DNA from: Yoonia ponticola
Lineage (GTDB): Bacteria; Pseudomonadota; Alphaproteobacteria; Rhodobacterales; Rhodobacteraceae
Assembly (NCBI RefSeq): GCF_014199395.1
Contig: NZ_JACIJM010000001.1
Location: 310,001-374,000 of the forward strand
Length of the DNA: 64,000 nt
Direction of reading: 5' to 3'
Under the pieces are notes generated by a model that was not told where the DNA came from, did not search any database, and saw only the letters and a list, made by a program, of their open reading frames with translations. Positions within the stretch are counted from its first letter, which is position 1; each line of letters starts with the position of its first letter. The position numbers and the translations under genes are program-made. Shown one piece after another: positions 1 through 7,436 of the stretch.

Positions 1-198
1 ATCGGCGCGTTTGTGATGGGCGTCGGCACCGCGCTCTTCACAGGCGTCATAGCCTTTGCGGCTGTTGGGTTGCGCGAAAGCGCGCTGGCGCAGATCGCGG
101 GCGGCACCCGCACAGCGGTTGTTTTGGCTGCCGTGCAGATGCTCGCAGGGGCCACGATTGCGATGGTTGCGATCCAGCTGCTATTACGGGCCATCTGA
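1..198 (+). CDS. C-terminal end of a membrane transporter, probably NicO-type nickel/cobalt exporter (partial)
   Basis: The reading frame is open from the first base of the window and ends at TGA 196-198, giving the last 65 residues of a larger protein. It holds two hydrophobic helices separated by a short charged loop. The GxGTALFTG motif near residue 8 resembles the conserved GTALT segment in the last helices of NicO/RcnA-type nickel-cobalt transporters of the inner membrane. The upstream part lies outside the window, so the family call rests on this one motif and on the terminal helix pair. Another polytopic transporter remains possible. The next gene starts 19 bases downstream on the same strand. 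Confidence 0.5.
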   Translation: MGAFVMGVGTALFTGVIAFAAVGLRESALAQIAGGTRTAVVLAAVQMLAGATIAMVAIQLLLRAI

Positions 199-217
199 TC
201 CGCTCAAGGAAAATGCC

Positions 218-856
218 ATGTCTGGACCAATCGCTGACCCACAAACGTTGCATCCTGTGATTTTACCGGACGGCACGCCGCATGAAGGCACGGTATTTCT
301 GGCGCCGGCCGTAGCACATCACACCAAGTTCACAGTCGGCGAATACACCTACGCCAGCGCTCACACAGCGCCCGCCGATTGGGCGTTTCACCTCGCGCCA
401 TATCTCTATGATTTCTCACCAGAGGCCCTGACCATCGGCAAATTCTGCCAGATCGCGGACGGGGTCACGTTCATCACCGCCTCGGCCAATCACCGCTACG
501 ACGGCTTCTCTAGCTATCCGTTCATGATCTTTGGCGGCAGTGCGGCGTCGATGCCGAAGGCTGGTCCAGACACGACCATCGGCAATGACGTTTGGATCGG
601 GCAGGGGGCAACGATCCTTCCGGGCGCGCAGATCGGCAATGGCGTGATTATCGCAGCGAAATCCGTGGTGCGTGGCAATATCCCAGACTACGCCATCGTC
701 GGCGGCAATCCGGCAAAAATTTTGCGGATGCGGTTCGACGAGCCCACGATTGCCGCGCTGCTGGACATCGCGTGGTGGAATTGGCCCATCGCCAGAATCC
801 AAGCCGCTGACGCCGCGATTGTTGGCGCTGACCTCGCCGCGTTACGTGACGCCTGA
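218..856 (+). CDS. CatB-like xenobiotic O-acetyltransferase (hexapeptide repeat)
   Basis: This 212-residue protein belongs to the left-handed beta-helix acyltransferases related to CatB/VatD, which move acetyl from acetyl-CoA onto hydroxyl groups of small molecules. The middle shows hexapeptide repeats (LTIGKFCQIADGVTF, then TTIGNDVWIGQGATI and AQIGNGVIIAAKSVV), followed by the family hallmark YAIVGGNPAKILR. The central ANHRYD stretch carries the likely catalytic histidine. The frame is open further upstream, but ATG 218 is preferred because AAGGA lies 7 bases before it and family members start there. It overlaps the convergent DUF374 gene by 15 bases at the 3' ends. The real substrate is unknown, and resistance should not be assumed. 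Confidence 0.8.
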   Translation: MSGPIADPQTLHPVILPDGTPHEGTVFLAPAVAHHTKFTVGEYTYASAHTAPADWAFHLAPYLYDFSPEALTIGKFCQIADGVTFITASANHRYDGFSSYPFMIFGGSAASMPKAGPDTTIGNDVWIGQGATILPGAQIGNGVIIAAKSVVRGNIPDYAIVGGNPAKILRMRFDEPTIAALLDIAWWNWPIARIQAADAAIVGADLAALRDA

Positions 857-1525
857 CATCTGATCCGCCAGCGCGGTGACGCGGTTCAACTCTGTCGTCA
901 TCGCATTGCGTCCCGCTTCGATCTGGTCATCAGTCGCCTTGCGTGGGACCGCCACGTCAAGCCGATCAAACACAATCGCGCCGCGGGTAAAGGGCAGAGG
1001 GACTATCATACTGTCCCACGTTTTCAAAATCCGGTGCCGCTTGGTCGCAAACGCATAACCGTAAATCGGGCGCTGCATGATCCGCGCCCATTCAAGCGGC
1101 GCGTCTTTCACCGCAAACCCCGGACCCGTTGGCCCATCTGCGGTGATGCCGATACTGACACCTTCTTTGGCGCGTTTCATCACCACCCGCGACGCGGATA
1201 CATTCGACCGTCTCGCGGACATCTCAATCGGTTGCAGCCCGAAATACGCCTGCAACGCACCCGCGGCCCGTCCAATCGGGGCGGTGTCATGCAAACAAGA
1301 CAGCGACCCTGCGCGGCGCGGCCAATGCGGCGCGATCATCAGCAACCGACCATGCCACAGCGCACAGAGAACCGGACCATCCGCCAGTTCTTCCTCTAAC
1401 GCATCAACGCCGTGCACGTCCCATTTCGACGTCGCAATACACAGCCGCAGATACCAGCCGATCAACGTCGCAATGACACGCGCCAAGGCTGGCGATTTTT
1501 CAAGACGGCGGCGGAAATTGGACAT
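842..1525 (-). CDS. DUF374 lysophospholipid-acyltransferase-like protein
   Basis: The product is about 227 residues and matches the DUF374 family, proteins related to lipid A / LPLAT acyltransferases and thought to act at the cytoplasmic membrane. A hydrophobic helix (ARVIATLIGWYLRLCI) follows a basic N-terminus. The ALWHGRLLM segment carries the conserved histidine, and ITADGPTGPG is the second family motif. The start is placed at ATG 1525 (MSNFRRRLEK); the open frame continues 20 codons upstream to 1585 with a lysine-rich tail that looks unlike family members. It is convergent with the acetyltransferase, and the stop codons interleave. The acyl acceptor is unknown. Confidence 0.75.
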   Translation of the reverse strand: MSNFRRRLEKSPALARVIATLIGWYLRLCIATSKWDVHGVDALEEELADGPVLCALWHGRLLMIAPHWPRRAGSLSCLHDTAPIGRAAGALQAYFGLQPIEMSARRSNVSASRVVMKRAKEGVSIGITADGPTGPGFAVKDAPLEWARIMQRPIYGYAFATKRHRILKTWDSMIVPLPFTRGAIVFDRLDVAVPRKATDDQIEAGRNAMTTELNRVTALADQMSGVT

Positions 1526-1593
1526 CGAGCGGCTCTGATTTGGAAAGACTTTCCTTTGATGCGCTTTTTTATCGCGCAAAGGCAAGGCGGGGC

Positions 1594-1622
1594 TTGAATA
1601 TCAAATAAACTGCGGGTAGATC
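1594..1622 (+). promoter_or_regulatory. Candidate sigma70 promoter for tRNA-Trp
   Basis: A -35 like TTGAAT (1594-1599) is separated by exactly 17 bp from a -10 like TAGATC (1617-1622). This would start transcription about 10 bases before the mature tRNA. The -10 match is modest. The call rests on spacing and position. Confidence 0.42.
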
Positions 1623-1638
1623 GACACTTGGTCAAAGT

Positions 1639-1714
1639 AGGGGCGTAGCTCAGTTGGTAGAGCGCCGGTCTCCAAAACCGAAGGTCGTGAGTTCGAGTCT
1701 CTCCGCCCCTGCCA
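1639..1714 (+). tRNA. tRNA-Trp (anticodon CCA)
   Basis: The cloverleaf is complete. The acceptor stem AGGGGCG (1639-1645) pairs with CGCCCCT (1704-1710), followed by the discriminator G and an encoded CCA (1712-1714). The D-arm is GCTCAGTTGGTAGAGC and the T-arm holds GTTCGAGTC. The anticodon loop CTCCAAA places CCA at 1672-1674, reading UGG (Trp). A tRNA-Trp just upstream of secE-nusG is the normal alphaproteobacterial order. Here a sulfotransferase-like gene is inserted between them. Confidence 0.97.
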
Positions 1715-1754
1715 GACCACCGATTCTGCCCGCGCAAGTGGAGGCACCATTCAC

Positions 1755-2642
1755 ATGACATCCCAAACATTGCCGACCACGATTGTGCTGCATCTTGGCG
1801 CACATAAAACGGCCAGCACGCATTTACAGCACGCGATTACGGCAGCATTGCCGATTGACGGCGTGACCTTTGCGGGACCGCAGGCATTGCGCGGGGTGGG
1901 CAAAAGCCTGCCAGAACTGTTCGGCTTTCCGTTCGATCCCGACAGTGCGACGGCCTCTGACCTGCCGCCGCAAGCGGCGTTGATGGCGCTGGCGGATGGT
2001 GCGGATCGTCTTGTGCTATCCGAAGAAACCTTTGCCGGAAAACTGCAACGCGGGTGGGGGCGCATCCCGACGCCGCTTTATTTCACAGCGCCTGGTCGTG
2101 TCGTACAACTGGCGCGTGCTTTCGCAGAGGCGGGTGGTCCAGCGATTGATCTGTGTCTCGGGATACGGAACCCGACGGGTTATCTCGGGTCGGCCTACAG
2201 CCAGATCCTAAGCGGCAACAGGGCCGTGTTGCCTGACAAATTCAAAGAGCATAATCCGTTCACCGTGGTGGATTGGGCCGACTACGTGCAGCGGTTGCGT
2301 GCGTGCAAAGGCGTGCGGTCACTGACGGTTTGGCGCTATGAGGACTACGCTGACCTGTTCCCGGCGATCTGTACTGCGATGGTAGGCACGCCTGACGTCA
2401 CGCCACTCGATGAACGCATTCAACCGCGCTTGTCAGAGCAAGCCGTGGATACGATTCTACTGGCAAAGCAATGGACCGGCGCTGCGTTCAAGCGCGAAGC
2501 GGCAGAGGCGTTGCCGACTACCGCGAGCAACCCGCCCTACGACCTCTACGACGCGCAAACGCATACCGCATCGCGGGCCTTTTATGCCGATCAATGCCGC
2601 GCGATTGCAGCGATGCCCGATGTGACGTTTTTGCAGAAATAA
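1755..2642 (+). CDS. Sulfotransferase-like P-loop protein
   Basis: This 295-residue protein begins with a strand and P-loop-like turn, LHLGAHKTASTHLQ (residues 12-25). That segment matches the 5'-phosphosulfate-binding loop of PAPS-dependent sulfotransferases, including the many roseobacter sulfotransferase-family proteins with GxHKTAST. The segment LCLGIRNPTGYLGSAY around residues 133-148 resembles the 3'-phosphate-binding R...S region, and WRYEDY is also typical of the fold. The acceptor substrate cannot be told. It lies alone between tRNA-Trp and secE, where most relatives have nothing. ATG 1755 follows a purine-rich GTGGAGG about 8-15 bases upstream. Confidence 0.62.
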   Translation: MTSQTLPTTIVLHLGAHKTASTHLQHAITAALPIDGVTFAGPQALRGVGKSLPELFGFPFDPDSATASDLPPQAALMALADGADRLVLSEETFAGKLQRGWGRIPTPLYFTAPGRVVQLARAFAEAGGPAIDLCLGIRNPTGYLGSAYSQILSGNRAVLPDKFKEHNPFTVVDWADYVQRLRACKGVRSLTVWRYEDYADLFPAICTAMVGTPDVTPLDERIQPRLSEQAVDTILLAKQWTGAAFKREAAEALPTTASNPPYDLYDAQTHTASRAFYADQCRAIAAMPDVTFLQK

Positions 2643-2672
2643 TGCCGATCAACGCAAGCGGCGCGTGACCGC

Positions 2673-2701
2673 TTGAAAACCCTGCACAGACTGCGTATGT
2701 G
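2673..2701 (+). promoter_or_regulatory. Weak candidate promoter for secE
   Basis: TTGAAA (2673-2678) and TATGTG (2696-2701) are separated by 17 bp, about 30 bp before secE. The -35 is good but the -10 is poor. It would make sense because the inserted upstream gene separates secE from the tRNA promoter. Confidence 0.3.
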
Positions 2702-2730
2702 ACCCGAACAGAAGTAAAGGACCGCGACCC

Positions 2731-2925
2731 ATGGCCAATCCAGTCAGATTCATCAACGAGACCCGCGCAGAAGTTGCCAAGGTTGTCTGGCCGTCCCGTC
2801 GCGAGGTCGTCATGACCACGATTATGGTCTTCATCATGGCGACATTGACCGCGATCTTCTTCTTCCTCGTCGACCTTTTGATCCGCAGCGGCCTGCAAGG
2901 CGTGCTGAGCTACTTCGGTAGCTAA
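2731..2925 (+). CDS. secE: Preprotein translocase subunit SecE
   Basis: This 64-residue protein is the short, single-span form of SecE, which clamps SecY in the SecYEG channel. The amphipathic surface helix FINETRAEVAKVVWPSRREV (residues 7-26) contains the invariant WPSRRE motif. One transmembrane helix (about residues 28-50) follows. The AAAGGA ribosome binding site lies about 12 bases upstream of ATG 2731. The order secE-nusG is conserved, but here a gap of 331 bases separates them. Its partner SecY is encoded at about 41 kb of the same window. Confidence 0.96.
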   Translation: MANPVRFINETRAEVAKVVWPSRREVVMTTIMVFIMATLTAIFFFLVDLLIRSGLQGVLSYFGS

Positions 2926-3256
2926 AGCCACGCATTCACGCCGTTATGAACGGGCTACGGCCCGCGCTTCGGACGTAATGACCTGTACTCACATCGACGC
3001 GCCCACCGCTGGCATCCCATTTTGACGCCCTAACGTCCGCTCCGCGTTGTAACCACGCAGCCGATATACGTCGGAAATCTCACGTCACCCCCTTGAAAAC
3101 ATTGGTCTGGGGCGGTACGACGCCTCAACTTTCGGGAAAGGCGTGCGGCGAATCAAGTTGCGCGCCGCTTTTTATTGACCCGCGCAAACGGTGTAACCGC
3201 TTGTGATAATTGGAACTTTGCGGCTCTGTCCGCAATCGGCAAAGGTGCTTTTTCAT
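2926..3256 (+). other. Long secE-nusG spacer without a gene
   Basis: No supported ORF lies in this 331-base stretch. A poor promoter-like pair, TTGAAA 3093-3098 and TACGAC 3116-3121 at 17 bp, and the hairpin at 3145-3174 are the only signals noted. In most relatives the spacer is much shorter, so nusG may be transcribed or attenuated separately from secE. Confidence 0.5.
3145..3174 (+). terminator. Possible terminator/attenuator ahead of nusG
   Basis: GCGGCG (3145-3150) can pair with CGCCGC (3163-3168), and the stem is followed by TTTTTATT. It lies about 85 bases before the nusG start. It could end secE transcription or attenuate nusG. The six-base stem is only moderately strong. Confidence 0.4.
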
Positions 3257-3787
3257 ATGGCCAAACGTTGGTATTCTGTAAGCGTCCTCTCGAACTTTGA
3301 GAAAAAGATCGCAGAGACCATTCGCCAAAAAGCGGAAGAGCAAGGTTTGGCTGACCAAATCGAAGAAGTGCTGGTTCCCACCGAGGAAGTGATCGAAGTC
3401 CGTCGCAACAAAAAAGTGACAGCCGAACGTCGCTTTATGCCGGGCTACGTTTTGGTCCGCATGGATATGTCCGACGAGGGCTACCACCTGATCAACTCGA
3501 TCAACCGCGTCACAGGTTTCTTGGGCCCGCAAGGTCGCCCGATGCCAATGCGCGATGCTGAAGTAAAAGCGATCCTTGGTCGCGTTGAAGAAGGCCAGGA
3601 GGCCCCACGCACGCTGATCAGCTTTGAGATTGGCGAGAAAGTTAAAGTTTCGGACGGTCCGTTCGAAGATTTCGACGGTATGGTGGAAGAAGTGGACGAA
3701 GAGAACCAGCGCCTCAAGGTGACTGTGTCTATCTTTGGCCGCGCGACACCCGTCGAATTGGAATACACGCAGGTTGTGAAACAATAA
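3257..3787 (+). CDS. nusG: Transcription termination/antitermination factor NusG
   Basis: NusG is 176 residues long. The N-terminal NGN domain starts at MAKRWYSV with the core RRFMPGYVLV around residues 58-67, which binds RNA polymerase across the beta' clamp helices. The C-terminal KOW domain (about residues 120-176) includes VSDGPFEDFDGMVEEVD and contacts Rho or ribosomal protein S10. The frame is open upstream, but ATG 3257 gives the standard N-terminus. It sits between the long secE spacer and rplK. NusG links RNA polymerase to the ribosome, and both partners are encoded in this window. Confidence 0.97.
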   Translation: MAKRWYSVSVLSNFEKKIAETIRQKAEEQGLADQIEEVLVPTEEVIEVRRNKKVTAERRFMPGYVLVRMDMSDEGYHLINSINRVTGFLGPQGRPMPMRDAEVKAILGRVEEGQEAPRTLISFEIGEKVKVSDGPFEDFDGMVEEVDEENQRLKVTVSIFGRATPVELEYTQVVKQ

Positions 3788-3845
3788 TCTGCGCGTTCAG
3801 ACGTGGGAGAAACGGTCTACGGACCACTTCGAACCACGGCAAACC

Positions 3846-3881
3846 GCCTCACTTAGGTGAGGCATTGTAGGGCAAGCAATC
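3846..3881 (+). promoter_or_regulatory. Two hairpins in the rplK leader
   Basis: GCCTCAC/GGTGAGGC (3846-3863) and GGCAAGC/GCTTGTC (about 3871-3889) form two adjacent stem-loops in the 121-base nusG-rplK spacer. In E. coli the equivalent leader binds L1 for feedback repression. Whether these structures do so here is inference. Confidence 0.35.
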
Positions 3882-3908
3882 GCTTGTCGCTGAAAAAGGA
3901 GAGGCCAC

Positions 3909-4334
3909 ATGGCCAAGAAAGTAGTCGGGACGCTTAAGCTGCAAGTGCCAGCTGGTAAAGCAAACCCATCCCCACCTGTAGGCCCAGCACTGGGTCAACG
4001 CGGTATCAACATCATGGAATTCTGTAAGGCCTTCAACGCGAAGACCCAAGAGATGGAAGCTGGCGCACCTTGCCCGACTGTCATCACTTACTACGCAGAC
4101 AAATCCTTCTCGATGGAAATCAAGACGCCACCAGCGTCCCATTACATCAAGAAAGCCGCTAAACTGACATCCGGTTCGAAAACACCGGGCCGCGCAGTTG
4201 CAGGTTCCATCACTGGTAAGCAGGTTCGTGAGATCGCTGAAGCCAAGATGAAAGACTTGAACGCGACGTCCATCGAAGGCGCAATGCTGATCATCGCGGG
4301 CTCTGCTCGCTCTATGGGCATCGAGGTGAAGTAA
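3909..4334 (+). CDS. rplK: 50S ribosomal protein L11
   Basis: L11 (141 residues) forms the GTPase-associated stalk base with 23S rRNA helices 43-44. The N-terminal domain contains the proline-rich [19 protein letters not shown] (residues 16-34), the segment linked to thiostrepton binding and RelA activation. The C-terminal RNA-binding domain ends in [14 protein letters not shown]. The start has a strong AAGGAGAGG ribosome binding site. The stop codon overlaps the rplA start by one base (TAATG), so the two are translationally coupled. Confidence 0.98.
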   Translation: MAKKVVGTLKLQVPAGKANPSPPVGPALGQRGINIMEFCKAFNAKTQEMEAGAPCPTVITYYADKSFSMEIKTPPASHYIKKAAKLTSGSKTPGRAVAGSITGKQVREIAEAKMKDLNATSIEGAMLIIAGSARSMGIEVK

Positions 4335-5032
4335 TGGCTAAATTTGGTAAGCGCACAACTGCAGCGCGCGCAGCATTTGCAGGCAAAGCAGACGTCACCG
4401 TTTCCGAGGCTGTTGCCTTGATGAAGGACAACGCAAAAGCGAAGTTCGACGAAACAATCGAAATCTCCCTCCAGTTGGGTGTTGATCCACGTCACGCAGA
4501 CCAAATGGTTCGCGGGACTGTATCTTTGCCAAACGGCACAGGTAAAACAGTACGCGTTGCTGTGTTTGCACGTGGCGAAAAAGCTGAAGAAGCAAAAGCA
4601 GCTGGTGCGGACATCGTTGGTGCAGAAGACCTGATGGAAACAGTTCAGGGCGGCACAATCGAATTTGATCGTTGCATCGCGACACCTGACATGATGGGCG
4701 TTGTTGGCCGTTTGGGTAAGGTCCTTGGACCACGTAACCTGATGCCAAACCCACGCGTTGGTACTGTGACTATGGACGTTAAAGCTGCTGTTGAAGCGGC
4801 TAAAGGCGGCGAAGTTCAGTTCAAAGCGGAAAAAGCCGGCGTTGTTCACGCTGGTATCGGCAAAGCGTCCTTCACAGCGGCTCAGCTTGAAGAAAACGTT
4901 AAGGCATTTGTTGACGCGGTTCAGAAGGCACGTCCTTCCGGCGCAAAAGGCACATACATGAAGAAGATCGCAGTATCTTCGACAATGGGCCCAGGCGTGA
5001 CATTGTCCATCGCAAACGCGACTGGCAACTAA
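4334..5032 (+). CDS. rplA: 50S ribosomal protein L1
   Basis: L1 (232 residues) forms the mobile stalk at the E site and in many bacteria represses its own operon by binding the mRNA leader. The signature [17 protein letters not shown] is near residues 124-140, and the C-terminus is standard ([18 protein letters not shown]). It shares one base with the end of rplK. A strong terminator follows at 5070-5102, so rplK-rplA is closed off from rplJ-rplL by the inserted cyclase-like gene. Confidence 0.98.
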   Translation: MAKFGKRTTAARAAFAGKADVTVSEAVALMKDNAKAKFDETIEISLQLGVDPRHADQMVRGTVSLPNGTGKTVRVAVFARGEKAEEAKAAGADIVGAEDLMETVQGGTIEFDRCIATPDMMGVVGRLGKVLGPRNLMPNPRVGTVTMDVKAAVEAAKGGEVQFKAEKAGVVHAGIGKASFTAAQLEENVKAFVDAVQKARPSGAKGTYMKKIAVSSTMGPGVTLSIANATGN

Positions 5033-5069
5033 GCCTGCTGTAGGCTTCGTCCTACGTTTGAAATGAAGA

Positions 5070-5102
5070 AGCGGCCCTTCGCGTGCGAGGGGCCGTTTTT
5101 TT
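5070..5102 (+). terminator. Rho-independent terminator after rplA
   Basis: CGGCCC and GGGGCCG arms enclose a loop of about 12 bases and are followed by seven T residues (5096-5102). It terminates the rplK-rplA unit just before the inserted cyclase-like gene. Confidence 0.85.
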
Positions 5103-5211
5103 GTGTGGGGGGGGCTGCTGTGCGGACAAAGCTACAACACACAGTTTGCTGCATGTGAAAATTGCGCACAATAATTGCGAGCTGATTATCAGGAATTTGG
5201 GAGAGGTGAAT

Positions 5212-6003
5212 TTGAGTGAAATTTTTGAGAAACGGTTTGTCGTCTTTATTGACATATTGGGGTTCGGGGCAATGGTCAGCGCTGCATCGAAGGATCCAGA
5301 CGGCAAGATCGCGAAGCGCGTTGATCAGGCGTTATCAATCATACACAAGATGAGCCTGCTTGAAGTAGACGTTGTTGACACGACGGGCAGCATTAATGGC
5401 TTTCATAGCCACATATTCTCTGACTGTATTGTGATGTCCGTCAAGCCAGAGTCATTTGCGGTGTCAAAACTTTTCATTGAGTTGGCCAGATTGACAGTGG
5501 ACTTAATGTCCATTGGTGTTTGGATCAGGGGAGGAATGTCCCATGGTTTGATTTCAAAAAGAAGATCAACACCTTGGGGGCCTTCGGTGGTCGAGGCGTA
5601 TAACGTTGAAAGTCAGTTGGCGGTCAATCCTCGCATCGCGCTCAGCAAAACAGCGCATGATTTTGTTGTGACCCAGATGGACCGAAAACAAGAAGAAAGC
5701 CTCATTGTCCGTGATGAAGATGGCATCTGGTCGTTGGCTCCATTCGTTTGGGCTCTAAGGAGCAGCTACGAGCAGAATGAAATTCTTACGGAGGAAAAAG
5801 GGAACTCGATTAAGAAACACCTTGAAGTTGCGCATAGAGACACTGTCGATAATCCAAAGGTGTTCAAAAAAATCGACTGGCTTTCGTGGCAATGGGATAC
5901 TCACGTTAAACCAAGGAATGGTCATCCAAGGTTTGATTGCAGAACTCACTTTGGAAAAAGTCGCGACCTTGTTGACGTATACGCGAGAGCAAGAGACAGT
6001 TAG
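5212..6003 (+). CDS. Orphan class III nucleotidyl cyclase-like protein (PycC-like?)
   Basis: I do not recognise an exact family, but the 263-residue protein shows class III cyclase landmarks in order. FIDILGF (12-18) matches the first metal-aspartate strand (FADIVGF in cyclases) and FSDCIVMS (69-76) the second metal aspartate. RGGMSHG (106-112) and GPSVVEAYNVES (123-134) match the RxGIxxG and GxxVNxAxRxE regions. D14 and D71 would be the metal ligands. This pattern also occurs in the pyrimidine cyclases of Pycsar anti-phage systems. No effector gene is adjacent; it is bounded by the rplA terminator and the rplJ leader. I chose TTG 5212 because GGGAGAGG lies 5 bases upstream. The AT-rich composition differs from its neighbours. 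Catalytic activity is inference. Confidence 0.55.
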   Translation: MSEIFEKRFVVFIDILGFGAMVSAASKDPDGKIAKRVDQALSIIHKMSLLEVDVVDTTGSINGFHSHIFSDCIVMSVKPESFAVSKLFIELARLTVDLMSIGVWIRGGMSHGLISKRRSTPWGPSVVEAYNVESQLAVNPRIALSKTAHDFVVTQMDRKQEESLIVRDEDGIWSLAPFVWALRSSYEQNEILTEEKGNSIKKHLEVAHRDTVDNPKVFKKIDWLSWQWDTHVKPRNGHPRFDCRTHFGKSRDLVDVYARARDS

Positions 6004-6085
6004 GGCTCGAATCGGACATTAGCCGCATTTGCCTCTATGCTACGATTGTCCAAACACCACGCTGTAGCAATTCTTCCACAAACCC

Positions 6086-6114
6086 TTGGCAAATCCCCCA
6101 CCCCCCGTTAAAGC
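6086..6114 (+). promoter_or_regulatory. Candidate sigma70 promoter for rplJL
   Basis: TTGGCA (6086-6091), a 17-bp C-rich spacer and TAAAGC (6109-6114) lie just after the cyclase-like gene. The C-rich 17-bp spacer recurs in the candidate promoters of rpsJ, rplB and rpmC in this window. Confidence 0.45.
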
Positions 6115-6339
6115 ATCCTCAGGGGCTGAACGATTGATTCGTGCAGTCCTATATTCGTCCGAGACGGTGGGTTGGCCCATAAGCCATTAATTCCTGCCTG
6201 AGACGGGATAGACCAGAATTTTCGAGGCTCAACCTCGGTCCTGATGGCTCCCCCGTATATGTGGACCTAGACTGTTGGATGGCTTGCCATTCAGCAAAAT
6301 TGAGCCGGAGGGGATACCCTCCAAACTTGGAGTGAAACT
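6115..6339 (+). ncRNA. rplJL 5' leader (L10-leader-like structured region)
   Basis: This 225-base region has no gene but contains several stem-loops, including CGAGG/CCTCG (6223-6237) and GGAGGG/CCCTCC with loop GATA (6307-6322), just before the rplJ ribosome binding site GGAG (6329-6332). Long structured leaders before rplJ are bound by the L10(L12)4 complex for autogenous repression in many bacteria. I place it in that class from position and structure only. Confidence 0.5.
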
Positions 6340-6852
6340 GTGGATAGAGCACAAAAAGAACAGCTGGTCGATGAACTCGGCCAAGTCTTTGAAAGCTCTG
6401 GCGTTGTAGTGGTTGCCCGCTACGAAGGCATGACAGTTGCCGAAATGCAGGACCTGCGCGCACAAATGCGTGACGTTGATGGGTCCGTACGCGTTGCCAA
6501 GAACAAGCTCGCCAAAATCGCCCTCGAGGGCAAGCCATGCGCAAGCATCGGTGAATTCCTCGAAGGTATGACTGTTCTCGCCTATTCCGAAGATCCTGTC
6601 GCTGCGGCGAAGATCATGGATGGCTATGCTAAGACAAACGATAAACTCGTTATTCTTGGCGGTGCTATGGGTGAGACTGCTCTGGACGTAGCTGGTGTGA
6701 AAGCCGTTGCCGCGATGCCTTCCCGCGAGGAGCTTATTGCTTCTATCGTTGGTTGTATCGGTGCACCTGCAAGCAACATCGCTGGGGCCATTGGCGCGCC
6801 TGCTTCGAACATCGCAAGCATTCTCTCTACGATCGAAGAGAAAGCTGCATAA
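6340..6852 (+). CDS. rplJ: 50S ribosomal protein L10
   Basis: L10 (170 residues) anchors the L7/L12 dimers to the stalk base next to L11. The start is GTG 6340 (residues [12 protein letters not shown] follow the initiator), 7 bases behind GGAG. The RNA-binding globular part includes [17 protein letters not shown] and the NKLAKIAL segment. The C-terminal helix region ([15 protein letters not shown]) is the L12-docking part. An unusual direct repeat, [11 protein letters not shown] then [11 protein letters not shown], lies in the hinge. It is cotranscribed with rplL and probably autoregulated through the 225-base leader. Confidence 0.97.
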   Translation: MDRAQKEQLVDELGQVFESSGVVVVARYEGMTVAEMQDLRAQMRDVDGSVRVAKNKLAKIALEGKPCASIGEFLEGMTVLAYSEDPVAAAKIMDGYAKTNDKLVILGGAMGETALDVAGVKAVAAMPSREELIASIVGCIGAPASNIAGAIGAPASNIASILSTIEEKAA

Positions 6853-6921
6853 AGCAACTTGGATTGACTTAGGGGCATCTGCCCTGACGTTGGAACACAC
6901 TATTTAGAAATGGAAAAGCAA

Positions 6922-7293
6922 ATGGCTGATCTGAAGAAACTTGCTGAAGAGATCGTTGGTCTGACCCTTCTCGAAGCACAAGAACTGAAAACCATCCTCA
7001 AAGACGAGTATGGCATCGAACCAGCAGCCGGTGGCGCTGTTATGATGGCTGGCCCTGCTGATGGCGGTGCTGCTGCAGAAGAGAAGACTGAATTTGACGT
7101 CATTCTCAAAAATGCTGGCGCATCTAAAATCAACGTCATCAAAGAAGTTCGCGGCATCACAGGTCTTGGCCTGAAAGAAGCTAAAGACCTCGTTGAAGCT
7201 GGCGGCAAAATCAAAGAAGGCGTTCCTGCTGCTGAGGCTGAAGAAGTCAAAGCTAAGCTGGAAGCAGCTGGCGCGGAAGTTGAAGTGGCCTAA
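6922..7293 (+). CDS. rplL: 50S ribosomal protein L7/L12
   Basis: L12 (123 residues) is the flexible stalk protein that recruits EF-Tu, EF-G and IF2. The N-terminal dimerisation domain ([19 protein letters not shown]) is joined by an alanine/glycine hinge ([18 protein letters not shown]) to the conserved C-terminal domain, with [12 protein letters not shown] and [23 protein letters not shown]. An in-frame ATG at 6910 would add four residues; ATG 6922 gives the canonical start, with GGAAAAG about 5 bases upstream. A terminator follows. Confidence 0.98.
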   Translation: MADLKKLAEEIVGLTLLEAQELKTILKDEYGIEPAAGGAVMMAGPADGGAAAEEKTEFDVILKNAGASKINVIKEVRGITGLGLKEAKDLVEAGGKIKEGVPAAEAEEVKAKLEAAGAEVEVA

Positions 7294-7315
7294 GCCATCT
7301 TCGATTGAAGTAATG

Positions 7316-7350
7316 AACCCGGTCTGCAGCAATGCAGGCCGGGTTTTTCT
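7316..7350 (+). terminator. Terminator after rplL
   Basis: AACCCGG-TCTGC pairs with GCAGG-CCGGGTT around a short loop and is followed by TTTTTCTTTT. It separates rplJL from rpoBC. Confidence 0.88.
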
Positions 7351-7406
7351 TTTGGGGCAGGGCGCATTGGTATCGGCGGACTTGTTAACCAATTGCAATT
7401 TTAGCA

Positions 7407-7436
7407 TTGCGTAACAGGCCATCGCGGCGTCATACT
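7407..7436 (+). promoter_or_regulatory. Weak candidate promoter for rpoBC
   Basis: TTGCGT (7407-7412) and CATACT (7431-7436) are separated by 18 bp, some 345 bases before rpoB. A promoter is expected here because a terminator precedes it. This is only the best-looking match. Confidence 0.3.

Noticed and set aside
218..856. Call as chloramphenicol resistance gene
   Set aside because: CatB-like hexapeptide proteins include many acetyltransferases of unknown substrate, and nothing here shows a resistance role.
1639..1714. tRNA-Trp as an integration site of a genomic island
   Set aside because: No integrase gene and no repeated tRNA 3' end were seen in the following kilobases. Only one gene lies before secE.
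5083..5211. Upstream extension of the cyclase-like frame starting inside the rplA terminator
   Set aside because: It would begin within the terminator stem, encodes a cysteine/glycine-rich stretch without similarity, and lacks a ribosome binding site. TTG 5212 has GGGAGAGG in place.
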